DNA from: Yoonia sp035117555
GTDB lineage: Bacteria > Pseudomonadota > Alphaproteobacteria > Rhodobacterales > Rhodobacteraceae
Assembly (NCBI RefSeq): GCF_035117555.1
Contig: NZ_JAYKPK010000001.1
Location: 1 to 64,000, forward strand
DNA length: 64,000 nt
Reading direction: 5' to 3'
Shown: positions 24,289-33,414 of the stretch, in pieces
Layout of the letters: each line of letters starts with the position of its first letter
Numbering within the stretch: position 1 is the first letter of the stretch
The notes under the pieces: generated by a model
The model's input: only the letters and a program-made list of their open reading frames with translations
Told to the model about the DNA's origin: nothing
Databases searched by the model: none
Made by a program: the position numbers and the translations under genes

Positions 24289-25932
24289 TTACACCAGCCG
24301 CGACATCTCGACCGCTGCCCTTACGAAATCCGCGAACAGCGGGTGTGGCGCGAAAGGTTTCGATTTCAGCTCTGGGTGGAACTGCACGCCGATGAACCAG
24401 GGATGGTCTTTCCATTCCACGATTTCGGGCAATTTGCCGTCCGGTGACATACCCGAAAAGATCAGCCCGCCAGCCTCCAGCACATCGCGGTATTTGACAT
24501 CGACTTCATAGCGGTGCCGGTGCCGTTCTTCGATCGCGGTGCTGCCATAGATCGCCGCAACCTTGGAGCCTTCGGTCAGGGTCGCGTTATAAGACCCCAG
24601 ACGCATCGTACCGCCTTTGTCGTCGCCCGCGCTACGGGCGATGGTGTGGTTGCCCTGCACCCATTCTTTGAGGTGATAGACCACGGGTTCAAACCGCTTT
24701 GCGCCCGCTTCATGGTCGAATTCCTCGGACCCGGCAGTGGTCAGCCCGGCGACATTGCGCGCGGCCTCGATCACGGCCATCTGCATGCCAAGGCAGATGC
24801 CTAGATAGGGGATTTTCTTTTCACGCGCGAATTGCGCGGCCTTGATCTTGCCTTCTGTCCCGCGTTCACCAAAACCGCCGGGGACGAGGATGGCGTGATA
24901 GCCTTCCAGATAGGGGGCGGCATCTTCGCGGTCGAAAAGTTCGGCATCGACCCATTCGATCTTGACCTTGACCCGGTTGGCCATGCCGCCATGGGTCAGC
25001 GCCTCGGCTATCGATTTATAGGCATCTTCCAACTGCGTATATTTGCCGACGATGGCAACTTTCACATGGCCTTCGGGATTGTGGATACGGTCATAGACAT
25101 CATGCCACATCGCAAGGTTCGGGGCAGGCGCGGGCGAGATTTCGAAGGCATCCAACACCGCCTGATCGAGGCCCTGCTGGTGATAGGCAAGCGGGGCCTC
25201 ATAGATCGATTTCAAATCATAGGCAGCAACCACGGATTCCTTGCGCACGTTGCAGAACAAGGCGATCTTTTCGCGTTCTTTGTCGGGGATCGGATGTTCG
25301 GAGCGGCACACAAGGATATCGGGCGCGATCCCGATAGATTGCAATTCCTTGACGCTGTGCTGGGTCGGTTTGGTTTTCAACTCACCGCTGGCCGCCAGAT
25401 AGGGCAGCAGGGTCAGATGCATGAAAATGCATTGGCCGCGTTTCTTGTCATGGGAAAACTGGCGGATCGCCTCGAAAAACGGCAGGCCTTCGATATCGCC
25501 GACGGTGCCGCCGATTTCGCAGAGCATGAAATCAACCTCATCCTCGCCGATATGCAGGAAATCCTTGATCTCATTGGTGACATGCGGGACGACCTGAATC
25601 GTCTTTCCCAGATAATCGCCGCGGCGTTCCTTTTCCAGAACGTTGGAATAGATGCGCCCGGAACTGACCGAATCCGTCTTGCGCGCGGGCACGCCGGTGA
25701 AACGCTCGTAATGTCCAAGGTCCAGATCGGTTTCGGCACCGTCGTCGGTGACAAACACCTCGCCATGTTCAAAGGGCGACATCGTGCCCGGATCGACGTT
25801 CAGATAAGGGTCCAGCTTGCGCAGCCGCACCGAAAATCCGCGTGCCTGCAACAGCGCCCCAAGGGCGGCGGATGCCAGCCCTTTGCCAAGCGAAGACACA
25901 ACGCCACCTGTAATGAAAATGTAACGCGCCAT
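24289..25932 (-). CDS. pyrG: CTP synthase
   Basis: Converts UTP to CTP with glutamine. The 547 residues start with the synthetase domain (MARYIFITGGVVSSLGKGLASA, then KLDPYLNVDPGTMSPFEHGEVFVTDDGAE). They end in the glutaminase domain with GICLGMQM (nucleophile Cys) and GVQFHPELKSKP (His/Glu). The start at 25932 is the family start; nine further in-frame codons upstream are not needed. It lies downstream of secG on the same strand, as in many Rhodobacterales, with a 158-base gap. Confidence 0.97.
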   Translation of the reverse strand: MARYIFITGGVVSSLGKGLASAALGALLQARGFSVRLRKLDPYLNVDPGTMSPFEHGEVFVTDDGAETDLDLGHYERFTGVPARKTDSVSSGRIYSNVLEKERRGDYLGKTIQVVPHVTNEIKDFLHIGEDEVDFMLCEIGGTVGDIEGLPFFEAIRQFSHDKKRGQCIFMHLTLLPYLAASGELKTKPTQHSVKELQSIGIAPDILVCRSEHPIPDKEREKIALFCNVRKESVVAAYDLKSIYEAPLAYHQQGLDQAVLDAFEISPAPAPNLAMWHDVYDRIHNPEGHVKVAIVGKYTQLEDAYKSIAEALTHGGMANRVKVKIEWVDAELFDREDAAPYLEGYHAILVPGGFGERGTEGKIKAAQFAREKKIPYLGICLGMQMAVIEAARNVAGLTTAGSEEFDHEAGAKRFEPVVYHLKEWVQGNHTIARSAGDDKGGTMRLGSYNATLTEGSKVAAIYGSTAIEERHRHRYEVDVKYRDVLEAGGLIFSGMSPDGKLPEIVEWKDHPWFIGVQFHPELKSKPFAPHPLFADFVRAAVEMSRLV

Positions 25933-26090
25933 AGGCGAATGCCCCCGTGAAAAGTCCAAAATTTGTGGAAAAGCGACCCGTTAAAATCGCATCATCACGG
26001 GGTTTGACCCATAGCGGATTCGGCGCAGATGCGCAACCTCGTGACGCAAGATCATGTTGCTGACCGTTGCCGATCAGCCATGGATTGTGG

Positions 26091-26441
26091 TCAGTCGCCC
26101 GACGGCACCAAAGGTTCATCCGATGCCGATGGCGGCAACAGGCTGTCGCCAAGGTCCGGCGTGCTGACAGGCGCGCTCAGATCGGACCCGCCGACGCGGT
26201 CAGCCACAGATGACCCTGCGGTATTGCCCGCCGCGATCAGCGTCAGCGTGATCGAGGTCGCAATGAAAGCCGCCGCCAGCATCCAGGTGAATTTGCTGAT
26301 CGCCGAGGCCGGTGGCCGGCTGTTCGCTGTGCTGCCACCGCCGCCCATGCCCAGACCACCGCCTTCGGACCGCTGCAACAGAACGGTGCCGATCAGGCTT
26401 AACGCCAGGATCAGGTGGATGATAAGGACGACGTTTTCCAT
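26091..26441 (-). CDS. secG: Preprotein translocase subunit SecG
   Basis: Small SecYEG subunit of 116 residues with two transmembrane helices (VVLIIHLILALSLIGTVLL and KFTWMLAAAFIATSITLTLIA). The invariant LLQRSEGGGLGMGGGG loop lies between them. The C-terminal tail of about 45 residues is Ser/Asp/Pro-rich and longer than in E. coli, as is common in alphaproteobacteria. Confidence 0.95.
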   Translation of the reverse strand: MENVVLIIHLILALSLIGTVLLQRSEGGGLGMGGGGSTANSRPPASAISKFTWMLAAAFIATSITLTLIAAGNTAGSSVADRVGGSDLSAPVSTPDLGDSLLPPSASDEPLVPSGD

Positions 26442-26526
26442 AATGGGCCTTTCGGGGCTTTCAGCGCTTGGGCGTATCTAAAAGCTGTCTGGCTGCGCCG
26501 CAACCCCTTTGTCCGCCCGCAGGGCC

Positions 26527-26922
26527 CTATTCATCCACATCATCGACATCGGCCTGCCCGGACAGCTTGCGCCGCACGATGGACCAGCTGAGCCCGATGG
26601 CCAGCACCATCGACAGCGCAAGGATCGCGATCCAGGTGTTCAGCGTCGGGTTATCAAGGCTGATCAGCCCTTGATCGAACAGCACCCAAATCACGGTGCC
26701 GACGACAGCAAGGATCAGGATCATCCCGAACAGCCCGATGGATCGCAGGGTCGCGCGCAGATAGATGATATAGCCCACCAGGAGCACCAGCCCGGCCAGC
26801 ACGGTGAGCGACAATTGCGTCTGATAATTGGCCATGCCCCAGCGGATAAAGTTCCACTCGGTCGGGTTATAGGTCAGCGCCAGCAGGCTGAACGCAAAGA
26901 CCCAGCGAAGAATAAAACCCAT
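26527..26922 (-). CDS. DUF6524-like membrane protein
   Basis: A 131-residue protein with four hydrophobic helices: RWVFAFSLLALTYNPTEWNF, QLSLTVLAGLVLLVGYIIYLR, GLFGMILILAVVGTVIWVLF and TWIAILALSMVLAIGLSWSIVRR. It ends in an acidic tail (DVDDVDE). The YNPTEWNFIRW motif after the first helix is the distinctive feature. The start at 26922 has AAAGGCGG upstream; the longer frame would extend into the purA promoter. Function unknown. It is divergent from purA. Confidence 0.75.
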   Translation of the reverse strand: MGFILRWVFAFSLLALTYNPTEWNFIRWGMANYQTQLSLTVLAGLVLLVGYIIYLRATLRSIGLFGMILILAVVGTVIWVLFDQGLISLDNPTLNTWIAILALSMVLAIGLSWSIVRRKLSGQADVDDVDE

Positions 26923-27058
26923 GATCCGCCTTTCCCATATTCGCGCGGACAATGCCTGCGGCATCCGCCGCTGTCCAGCAGGGGTGGCGCAACTTTGCGG
27001 TTTCGCGCGGGCCTGCGCATCGCTATAGGGGGTATGGGTTAAAACAAGGACAAGATTT

Positions 27059-28351
27059 ATGGCAAATGTGGTGGTCGTCGGCGCGCAATGGGGCGATGAG
27101 GGCAAAGGCAAGATCGTGGACTGGCTGTCCGAACGCGCCGATGTGATCGCGCGCTTTCAAGGCGGCCATAATGCGGGCCATACTCTGGTCATCGACGGCA
27201 CCGTTTACAAATTGCATGCGCTGCCTTCGGGTGTGGTGCGGGCAGGCAAATTGTCAGTGATCGGCAATGGTGTTGTGCTGGACCCTTGGCATCTGCTCAA
27301 AGAGATCGAGACCCTTCGCGGGCAAGGCGTGGAGATCACGCCGGACACCTTGATGGTGGCCGAAAATACGCCGCTGATCCTGCCGTTCCATGGTGAATTG
27401 GACCGCGCCCGCGAAAGCCAGAATTCCGTGGCCAAGATCGGCACCACCGGGCGCGGCATCGGGCCGTGCTATGAAGACAAGGTTGGCCGCCGCGTGATCC
27501 GTGTCGCTGATCTGGCCGATGATGCGACACTGGAATTGCGGCTGGACCGCGCGCTGGTGCACCACGATGCCTTGCGCCGGGGTCTGGGGCTGGAGCCGAT
27601 CGACCGCGACGCCGTGCTGGCGCAATTGCGCGAGGTGGCCCCTTTGCTGCTGCCCTATGCCGCGCCGGTCTGGAAAGTGCTGAATGAAAAGCGCAAGGCA
27701 GGCAAACGCATCCTGTTTGAGGGCGCACAGGGCGCGCTGCTGGATATTGATTTCGGCACCTATCCCTATGTCACCTCGTCCAACGTCATCGCAGGGCAGG
27801 CGGCGACAGGTGTGGGCATGGGGCCGGGCGCGATTGATTTTGTGCTGGGGATTGTCAAAGCCTATACCACCCGCGTGGGCGAAGGGCCGTTCCCGACCGA
27901 ATTGCATGATGCCGATGGCGAACGTCTGGGCACGCGCGGCCATGAATTCGGCACGACCACCGGGCGCAAGCGGCGTTGCGGTTGGTTCGATGCCTGCTTG
28001 TTGCGGCAGACCTGTGCGACATCGGGTGTGAACGGCATCGCATTGACAAAGCTTGATGTTTTGGACGGGTTTGACATTCTGAAAATCTGCGTCGGCTATG
28101 ATCTGGATGGTGAGCGTCTGGATTATCTGCCCACCGCCGCCGATCAGCAGGCGCGTTGCACCCCGATCTATGAGGAAATCGAAGGCTGGACCCAATCCAC
28201 CGAAGGCGCGCGGTCCTGGGCCGATCTGCCGGCGCAGGCGATCAAATATGTCCGCCGGATTGAAGAGTTGATCGATTGCCCGGTCGCCCTAGTTTCCACC
28301 TCACCAGAGCGCGAGGATACGATCCTCGTGACCGACCCTTTCGCTGATTGA
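27059..28351 (+). CDS. purA: Adenylosuccinate synthase
   Basis: Makes adenylosuccinate from IMP, aspartate and GTP. The 430 residues open with VVVVGAQWGDEGKGKIVDWLSERAD (P-loop and catalytic Asp). They include GGHNAGHTLVIDG (catalytic His), GTTGRGIGPCYEDK, EGAQGALLDIDFGTYPYVTSSN, and the Asp-loop region TTTGRKRRCGWFD. ATG follows AAGGAC. A DUF2842 gene follows after five bases, so the two are probably cotranscribed. Confidence 0.98.
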   Translation: MANVVVVGAQWGDEGKGKIVDWLSERADVIARFQGGHNAGHTLVIDGTVYKLHALPSGVVRAGKLSVIGNGVVLDPWHLLKEIETLRGQGVEITPDTLMVAENTPLILPFHGELDRARESQNSVAKIGTTGRGIGPCYEDKVGRRVIRVADLADDATLELRLDRALVHHDALRRGLGLEPIDRDAVLAQLREVAPLLLPYAAPVWKVLNEKRKAGKRILFEGAQGALLDIDFGTYPYVTSSNVIAGQAATGVGMGPGAIDFVLGIVKAYTTRVGEGPFPTELHDADGERLGTRGHEFGTTTGRKRRCGWFDACLLRQTCATSGVNGIALTKLDVLDGFDILKICVGYDLDGERLDYLPTAADQQARCTPIYEEIEGWTQSTEGARSWADLPAQAIKYVRRIEELIDCPVALVSTSPEREDTILVTDPFAD

Positions 28352-28356
28352 GGCTG

Positions 28357-28569
28357 ATGACCTATAAAAACCGCAAACGTCTGGCCCTGTTCGTGCTGGT
28401 GGTGGGCCTGCCGGTCTATATCGTGATCGCCGTCACGATCATGAGTCAGGCCAGCCGGTTTCCCATGGTGCTGGAATTCCTGACCTATGTCGTGCTTGGC
28501 ATCGGTTGGGTGTTTCCGCTGAAATGGATTTTTGTGGGCATCGGCCAGCCCGACCCGAACGGCGAGTAG
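28357..28569 (+). CDS. DUF2842 family membrane protein
   Basis: A 70-residue protein with two hydrophobic helices (LALFVLVVGLPVYIVIAVTIM and FLTYVVLGIGWVFPLKWIF) and the typical YKNRKRLALFVLVVGLPVY start of DUF2842. It is encoded directly after purA, a linkage I consider common in Rhodobacterales. ATG at 28357 is used. Function unknown. Confidence 0.85.
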   Translation: MTYKNRKRLALFVLVVGLPVYIVIAVTIMSQASRFPMVLEFLTYVVLGIGWVFPLKWIFVGIGQPDPNGE

Positions 28570-28678
28570 GGGCGCGGCCTTCTGCTAGCCTGCGGCCTGT
28601 TTGCAGTCTTGTCCGTAGTGAGGCCGCTTCGCTAGCTGGAAGCGACAATGTCGCCGCCAGCCGCCGCAAGCGGTGATA

Positions 28679-30163
28679 TTAGCCGCGCGCAACTTTGCTG
28701 TCGGGCCGGTAAGGTGTATCCGGTGCCGCCTGAAAACGGCCATTGTCGAGCCGGATGATCCGTTCTTCACTGACCAGGCGGCCAAACATGCGGACACCGT
28801 TTTCGCGCGCCACCGCATCCGGGGCATGGGCGCGGACAAGACGCATCACCTCGGGGCGGGAAAAATCCTGTTTGCCTTCGACAAAATTCACATAGGCGGC
28901 TGCGGCAAGGATCATTTCCTCGACCTCGGTCACGCTGTGATGGGCAACAAACTCCGGGTAAGTGACCGGATCTACTGTCTTTCCTTCGATCCGCGACACG
29001 ATCCGGCGCAGCCGCTCTTCGGCGCCATCGGTCGGGATGATCGGATCAACCACGCGCTGCGACGCGACCAACCGTAGCGGCGGCAAAGGCGATGGGGCGA
29101 TGGGTGCGGTCAGCACCAAGGGCCGGGTGAGGTCATCATATTGATCCGTCGCGTCCAGATCGGATTGAACTGGGGCGGCCTGTGGCGCGGGCTCTGCCGA
29201 TTGGGTCGCTGCGATGTCGTCGAAATCTTCGCGATAGGCGTCGTTGATATCTGCGTTGCTGTCAGTCTCGTCGCCCAACTGGCGGGCGGCGTCGATGGCA
29301 ACAGAGGCTGCCTTGAGCTGCGCAAAAGAATCGCGCTGGCGGCGCAGTTCGGGCGCGTTCAGATGATCATCGGTTTGTGACAGGATCCGCTGGATGGATT
29401 CATCTGCGCTGCGGGAAAATGCCTGCCGCTTTTGGCGGTCGTCACTTGCGCGCCCGCCTTCGGCCAGGTCATCCTGCAGGTTCAGATCATCATCGGCGCC
29501 CCAAAGTGCCGGATTCATCGTGCTGTCGTCTGACAGGGGCTCTGCCGCAGGTGCAGATTCATCCTTTACGTCCTGCGCTGTTTCCGGCTGATCAGCGGTG
29601 TCACCACCCGCTTTTTCGGCGGGATCATCATCCGTCTTACCATCATCATGTGGGGGTGCGGTGTCGATCAACCCCGCTTTGCGCAAGGCCAGATCGGCCA
29701 GCCTTTGCGCCAAAGGGGTCATGCCAGTGCGGGGCTGTTCTGGCGTCGGCAGATCCTCTGTGAAGTCATCATCAGCAGCCTTAACGGCGCCGCGTCCGAC
29801 CACCGCGCGGATGCGGTCCAGCTTGGCCGCCACGCTGTCATTGTCTTCGTCGGCATCGTCCTGCGTCACAGCCAGATCTTGCCGCAGATTGGGGGATGTC
29901 GCCGGTTCCGCGTCATATTTGCGCAGCCGCAATTGCACCTTGCCATCGGATGTGCCGACATCCTCGACTGATCCGCCGGTCAGCGCGGCCAGTGCCGCCA
30001 TGTCGGAGGCTGTGGTTGACCTGTCAGTGATATGACCCTGATCGGACAGGTTATGCAGATATTCCGCCACCAGTTTCATGGTTGCGACACTGTCTTCAAA
30101 GCCTTCAAGCCGACAGGAAAACGTGCCATAGGTCACGTCAAGAATTTGTCTGTTGTCGCTCAT
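28679..30163 (-). CDS. Large acidic protein of unknown function, apparently Rhodobacterales-specific
   Basis: A 494-residue soluble protein in three parts. The N-terminal ~65 residues (ILDVTYGTFSCRLEGFEDSVATMKLVAEYLHNL) form a compact start that I associate with an unnamed family in this order. A long Asp/Glu/Ala-rich middle (about 90-350) looks disordered. A conserved-looking C-terminus of about 110 residues follows (EERLRRIVSRIEGKTVDPVTYPEFVAHHSVTEVEEMILAAAAYVN), predicted helical. No membrane segments or signal are present. Relatives are, to my memory, sometimes labelled CheA-like, but no kinase motifs are visible. The ATG at 30163 is used because GTGAGG upstream serves as ribosome-binding site. 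Convergent with the purA unit. Confidence 0.75.
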   Translation of the reverse strand: MSDNRQILDVTYGTFSCRLEGFEDSVATMKLVAEYLHNLSDQGHITDRSTTASDMAALAALTGGSVEDVGTSDGKVQLRLRKYDAEPATSPNLRQDLAVTQDDADEDNDSVAAKLDRIRAVVGRGAVKAADDDFTEDLPTPEQPRTGMTPLAQRLADLALRKAGLIDTAPPHDDGKTDDDPAEKAGGDTADQPETAQDVKDESAPAAEPLSDDSTMNPALWGADDDLNLQDDLAEGGRASDDRQKRQAFSRSADESIQRILSQTDDHLNAPELRRQRDSFAQLKAASVAIDAARQLGDETDSNADINDAYREDFDDIAATQSAEPAPQAAPVQSDLDATDQYDDLTRPLVLTAPIAPSPLPPLRLVASQRVVDPIIPTDGAEERLRRIVSRIEGKTVDPVTYPEFVAHHSVTEVEEMILAAAAYVNFVEGKQDFSRPEVMRLVRAHAPDAVARENGVRMFGRLVSEERIIRLDNGRFQAAPDTPYRPDSKVARG

Positions 30164-30288
30164 CAGGCGGGTCCTCACTCAACAATCTGATCATCACGGC
30201 CGGTGGCATCGAACGAATCTTGGTTCTGTGCAAGGCATCATAAGAATATGTCGGTATTGAGGAATGATTATGAAAAGACAACTTGCGC

Positions 30289-30957
30289 ATGTGCAACACT
30301 GAATGCGTCACCTCTGACCGCACGATCTGTCTGATTGGCGGGGGTCCGGTCGCCGAAGCCGCCTTTGCGGCAGTCCTGCCGTTGATCGCCGGGTTTGTCG
30401 GCGTCGATGGCGGTGCGGATGAACTGCTGGCACGGGACCTGATACCCAAGGCGGTGATCGGTGATCTGGACAGTGTCTCTGATGCGGCGCGGGCCAGATT
30501 TGTGGATTGCCTGTGGCATATTGCCGAACAGGACAGCACCGACTTTGAAAAGGCGCTGACACGGGTGAATGCCCCGCAGATCATCGCGCTGGGCTTTACC
30601 GGCGGGCGGATGGATCATGCCTTGTCGGTGCTGAATGTCATGGCGCGGCATCCCGACAGGCCGGTGTTTCTGGTTGATGCCGATGACGTGTCTTATCTCG
30701 CCCCGCAAGGCAGCAGCACCATCACATTACCCGCAGGCGCGCGGGTGTCTTTGATGCCTTTGGCGGATGTGCGTGCCTCGGTGTCGGGTGTGCGTTGGCC
30801 CTTCACCGATTGGGCGCTGCATCCGACAGGGCGCAATTCCGCCTCCAACATGGCGGCAGGCGGGCCGGTGCGGATCAGCGCAGAGGGACCCTTGCTGGTC
30901 ACACTGCCGCTGGCACATCTGGTGGAGGCCGTGACAAACGGCGTTCGCGCAGGATGA
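30289..30957 (+). CDS. Thiamine pyrophosphokinase
   Basis: Transfers pyrophosphate from ATP to thiamine, making thiamine diphosphate. The 222 residues show the family motifs VDGGADELL, IGDLDSVSD, EQDSTDFEKAL (substrate-binding Asp-Thr-Asp) and GFTGGRMDHALSVLN. The C-terminal thiamine-binding part contains SGVRWPFTDWAL and GRNSASNMA. The start is not certain: no good ribosome-binding site precedes the ATG at 30289, and a TTG lies six bases earlier. The last 59 bases overlap the convergent EamA gene. Confidence 0.9.
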   Translation: MCNTECVTSDRTICLIGGGPVAEAAFAAVLPLIAGFVGVDGGADELLARDLIPKAVIGDLDSVSDAARARFVDCLWHIAEQDSTDFEKALTRVNAPQIIALGFTGGRMDHALSVLNVMARHPDRPVFLVDADDVSYLAPQGSSTITLPAGARVSLMPLADVRASVSGVRWPFTDWALHPTGRNSASNMAAGGPVRISAEGPLLVTLPLAHLVEAVTNGVRAG

Positions 30958-31810
30958 CGTAAAGCCCTGCCGCCACCGTGATGCAGATCCCGAAGGCCGC
31001 CAGCCCATTGGGCAGATCGGAAAAGATCAGCCAGCCAAACAATGTGCCGACCGGAATTTCGAGATATTGCATCGGCGCGAGGGTGGAGGCCGGGGCGAAC
31101 CGCAGGCTCCATGTCATGAACAGATGCGCCAGCGTGCCGATCCCGCCAAGGGCTGCGATCAATGCCCAGCCAGTCGCATCCAGCGAGACATCAAAATCAC
31201 CGCGCGCGACCGGCAGCAGCGCCAGCACCGGTGCCATGATCAGCACCGCCTGTATCCCGCTGATCGCCTGCAACTGGATCGGGTCCAGCGCGCGGGCAAT
31301 CTGTCTTGTGACCATCATGAACAAGGCAAAGACCACGGCGACACCCAAGGGCAGCAGCGCCGGTGCGCTGACATCGACGAAATTTGGCTGGATCACCAGC
31401 AAGGTGCCGCCAAAGCCCACAGCACAGGCGGCCATCCGGTGGCGGCCAACCTCTTCACCCATGAAAAAATGCCCCAGGATCAGCAGGATGAAGGGCATCA
31501 CGAAGGCAATCGCCAGCGCATCGGCCAAAGGCAGATAGCGCAAAGCCGAAAACATCAGCCCGATCCCGCAGATATGCAGCAAGGTGCGCAGCAGCGTCAG
31601 CCCCAGCAAACCGGGCGGCAGGCGCAGGCCTGTCCCGCTTGCCAAGACCAGCGGGACCAGCATCAGCGCCTGAATAGCAAAGCGCGCAAACACCAGCACG
31701 CCAAGGGCGACCATGCCGCCCAACAGCTTTGCCATGCTGTCACCCAAAGGGGCCAACACGCAAAAACCCAGCATCAACAATATGCCCAGAAAAGGCCGGT
31801 CTTCATTCAT
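30899..31810 (-). CDS. EamA/DMT family transporter
   Basis: Inner membrane exporter of 303 residues with ten hydrophobic helices in two EamA repeats. The start is FLGILLMLGFCVLAPLGDSMAKLL; PLADALAIAFVMPFILLILGHFFMGEEVGRHR closes the first repeat, and ASTLAPMQYLEIPVGTLFGWLIFSDLPN marks the second. Substrate is unknown; relatives export amino acids, nucleobases or S-adenosylmethionine. Its 3' end overlaps the thiamine pyrophosphokinase gene tail-to-tail by 59 bases. Confidence 0.88.
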   Translation of the reverse strand: MNEDRPFLGILLMLGFCVLAPLGDSMAKLLGGMVALGVLVFARFAIQALMLVPLVLASGTGLRLPPGLLGLTLLRTLLHICGIGLMFSALRYLPLADALAIAFVMPFILLILGHFFMGEEVGRHRMAACAVGFGGTLLVIQPNFVDVSAPALLPLGVAVVFALFMMVTRQIARALDPIQLQAISGIQAVLIMAPVLALLPVARGDFDVSLDATGWALIAALGGIGTLAHLFMTWSLRFAPASTLAPMQYLEIPVGTLFGWLIFSDLPNGLAAFGICITVAAGLYVILRERRLSRPPPDVPAAV

Positions 31811-31848
31811 GGCCGCAGGCTAGCCCGCAGCCAATCACAAGACAACAC

Positions 31849-31872
31849 CATCGTCAGAGTATAAATATCCCC
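31849..31872 (-). repeat. Dispersed roseobacter-type repeat, copy 1
   Basis: On the minus strand, the block GGGGATATTTAT..CTC.GACGATG matches 22 of 24 bases of the copy at 60311-60334. It lies between the stops and starts of sdaA and the EamA gene, behind a GC-rich stretch. Related GGAGTATTT elements occur at 50357 and 55532. Confidence 0.7.
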
Positions 31873-31884
31873 GCGCGGCGCGCT

Positions 31885-31909
31885 TTCCCAATTGCTTAAC
31901 AATTGGGAA
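31885..31909 (-). terminator. Hairpin containing the sdaA stop codon
   Basis: Perfect ten-base inverted repeat TTCCCAATTG / CAATTGGGAA with five bases between; the sdaA TAA lies in the loop. No U-tract follows. It may end or stabilise the sdaA message. Confidence 0.55.
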
Positions 31910-33269
31910 CATTCACCGCCAACCCACCCAAGGCTGTCTCTTTATACTTCACACTCATATCCGCCCCGGTCTGACGCATCGTCTCAATCGCCACGTCCAA
32001 AGCCACCAGATGCTGCCCATCACCGCGCAGCGCCAAGGACGCGGCCGAAACCGCCTTGATCGCCCCCAGCCCGTTGCGTTCGATACAGGGTACCTGCACC
32101 AGCCCTTTCACCGGATCGCAGGTCATGCCCAGATGATGTTCCAGCCCGATCTCTGCCGCGTTTTCGATCTGCTCTGGCGTGCCACCCAAAACCGCCGCAA
32201 GCCCGGCTGCGGCCATGGCGGCGGCGCTGCCGACCTCGGCCTGACAGCCGCTTTCGGCACCGGAGATTGAGGCATTGGTCTTGATCAACCCGCCCACCGC
32301 TGCGGCTGTCAGCAAAAACTCCGGCACGCGCGTCGTGGTGGCCCCCGGCACGTGATCCAGCCAATAACGGATCGTCGCAGGCACAACACCTGCCGCGCCA
32401 TTGGTGGGGGCGGTCACGACCTGCCCACCGGCGGCGTTTTCTTCATTCACCGCCATCGCATAGGTGGACATATAATCATTGATCGTATGCGGCGCGGTCA
32501 TATTCAGCCCGCGTTCGGCCAGCAGGGCGGTGTAAATCCCCTTCGCCCGCCTGCGGACCTGCAAACCGCCGGGCAGGATACCGTCCGTGGCCAATCCGCG
32601 ATCAATGCAGGCAGTCATCACGCCCCAGATCCGCATCAGGCCGCGGTCAAGATCAGCGCCTGACATCCGCGTCAGCTCATTGGCGCGTTTCATCGCGGCG
32701 ATGGTTTTGCCGCTGGTCTGCGCCATCTGCAACATCTGCGCGGCATTGCGGAACGGATAAGGCACGGCAGGGCCATTGTCGGGGCTCTGACCTGCGGCCA
32801 ATTCCTCGGCTGTGACGACAAAGCCGCCGCCGATGGAATAATAGGTGACCTCGGTGATCACATCGCCTTGGGCATCGACACCGCGCAGGATCAGCCCATT
32901 GGCATGGCCGGGCAGGGCGGGGCCGTAATCGAACAGGATATCTTTTGCCGGATCAAAGCGCAGCGCGCCCAATCCCTCGGGTTGCACATTTTGCGCGAGT
33001 TTGATCCGCGCCAGTTCCGCCGCGGCCAAGGTGGCGTCATAATCCTCGGCGCGGAACCCCGCGAGACCCAGAACGACCGCGCGGTCAGTGGCATGGCCCA
33101 CACCCGTGAAGGCCAGTGACCCGTGCAAGGACGCCCGCAATCCGGTCACTGCAAAGGGCAAGGCGCGCAGATGGTCCAGAAACCGCGCTGCCGCGACCAT
33201 CGGGCCGATGGTGTGGGATGATGACGGGCCGATGCCGATCTTGAACATATCGAAGACGGACAGAAACAT
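31896..33269 (-). CDS. sdaA: L-serine ammonia-lyase, single-chain iron-sulfur type
   Basis: Deaminates L-serine to pyruvate with an oxygen-labile 4Fe-4S cluster. The 457 residues begin MFLSVFDMFKIGIGPSSSHTIGPM, the standard opening of the beta domain. The alpha domain has SGAESGCQAEVGSAAAMAAAGL and MTCDPVKGLVQVPCIERN carrying the cluster Cys residues. The reading frame runs 224 codons further upstream through rpiA on the other strand, but GAGGTG just before 33269 and the family start fix the beginning there. It is divergent from rpiA. Confidence 0.96.
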   Translation of the reverse strand: MFLSVFDMFKIGIGPSSSHTIGPMVAAARFLDHLRALPFAVTGLRASLHGSLAFTGVGHATDRAVVLGLAGFRAEDYDATLAAAELARIKLAQNVQPEGLGALRFDPAKDILFDYGPALPGHANGLILRGVDAQGDVITEVTYYSIGGGFVVTAEELAAGQSPDNGPAVPYPFRNAAQMLQMAQTSGKTIAAMKRANELTRMSGADLDRGLMRIWGVMTACIDRGLATDGILPGGLQVRRRAKGIYTALLAERGLNMTAPHTINDYMSTYAMAVNEENAAGGQVVTAPTNGAAGVVPATIRYWLDHVPGATTTRVPEFLLTAAAVGGLIKTNASISGAESGCQAEVGSAAAMAAAGLAAVLGGTPEQIENAAEIGLEHHLGMTCDPVKGLVQVPCIERNGLGAIKAVSAASLALRGDGQHLVALDVAIETMRQTGADMSVKYKETALGGLAVNVPNC

Positions 33270-33414
33270 GATGGCACCTCTTTTGTCATTGCTACCCCAT
33301 CCCCCTTGCTCTGGGCTATCAAAACCGACAGCCACCCTGCGGGTTGCGGCATTTGTGGTCTCGCACCTTGGTGCCAAACCGCCTATAAGCGCCGCAACAA
33401 ATCGGAGCCCCCAG

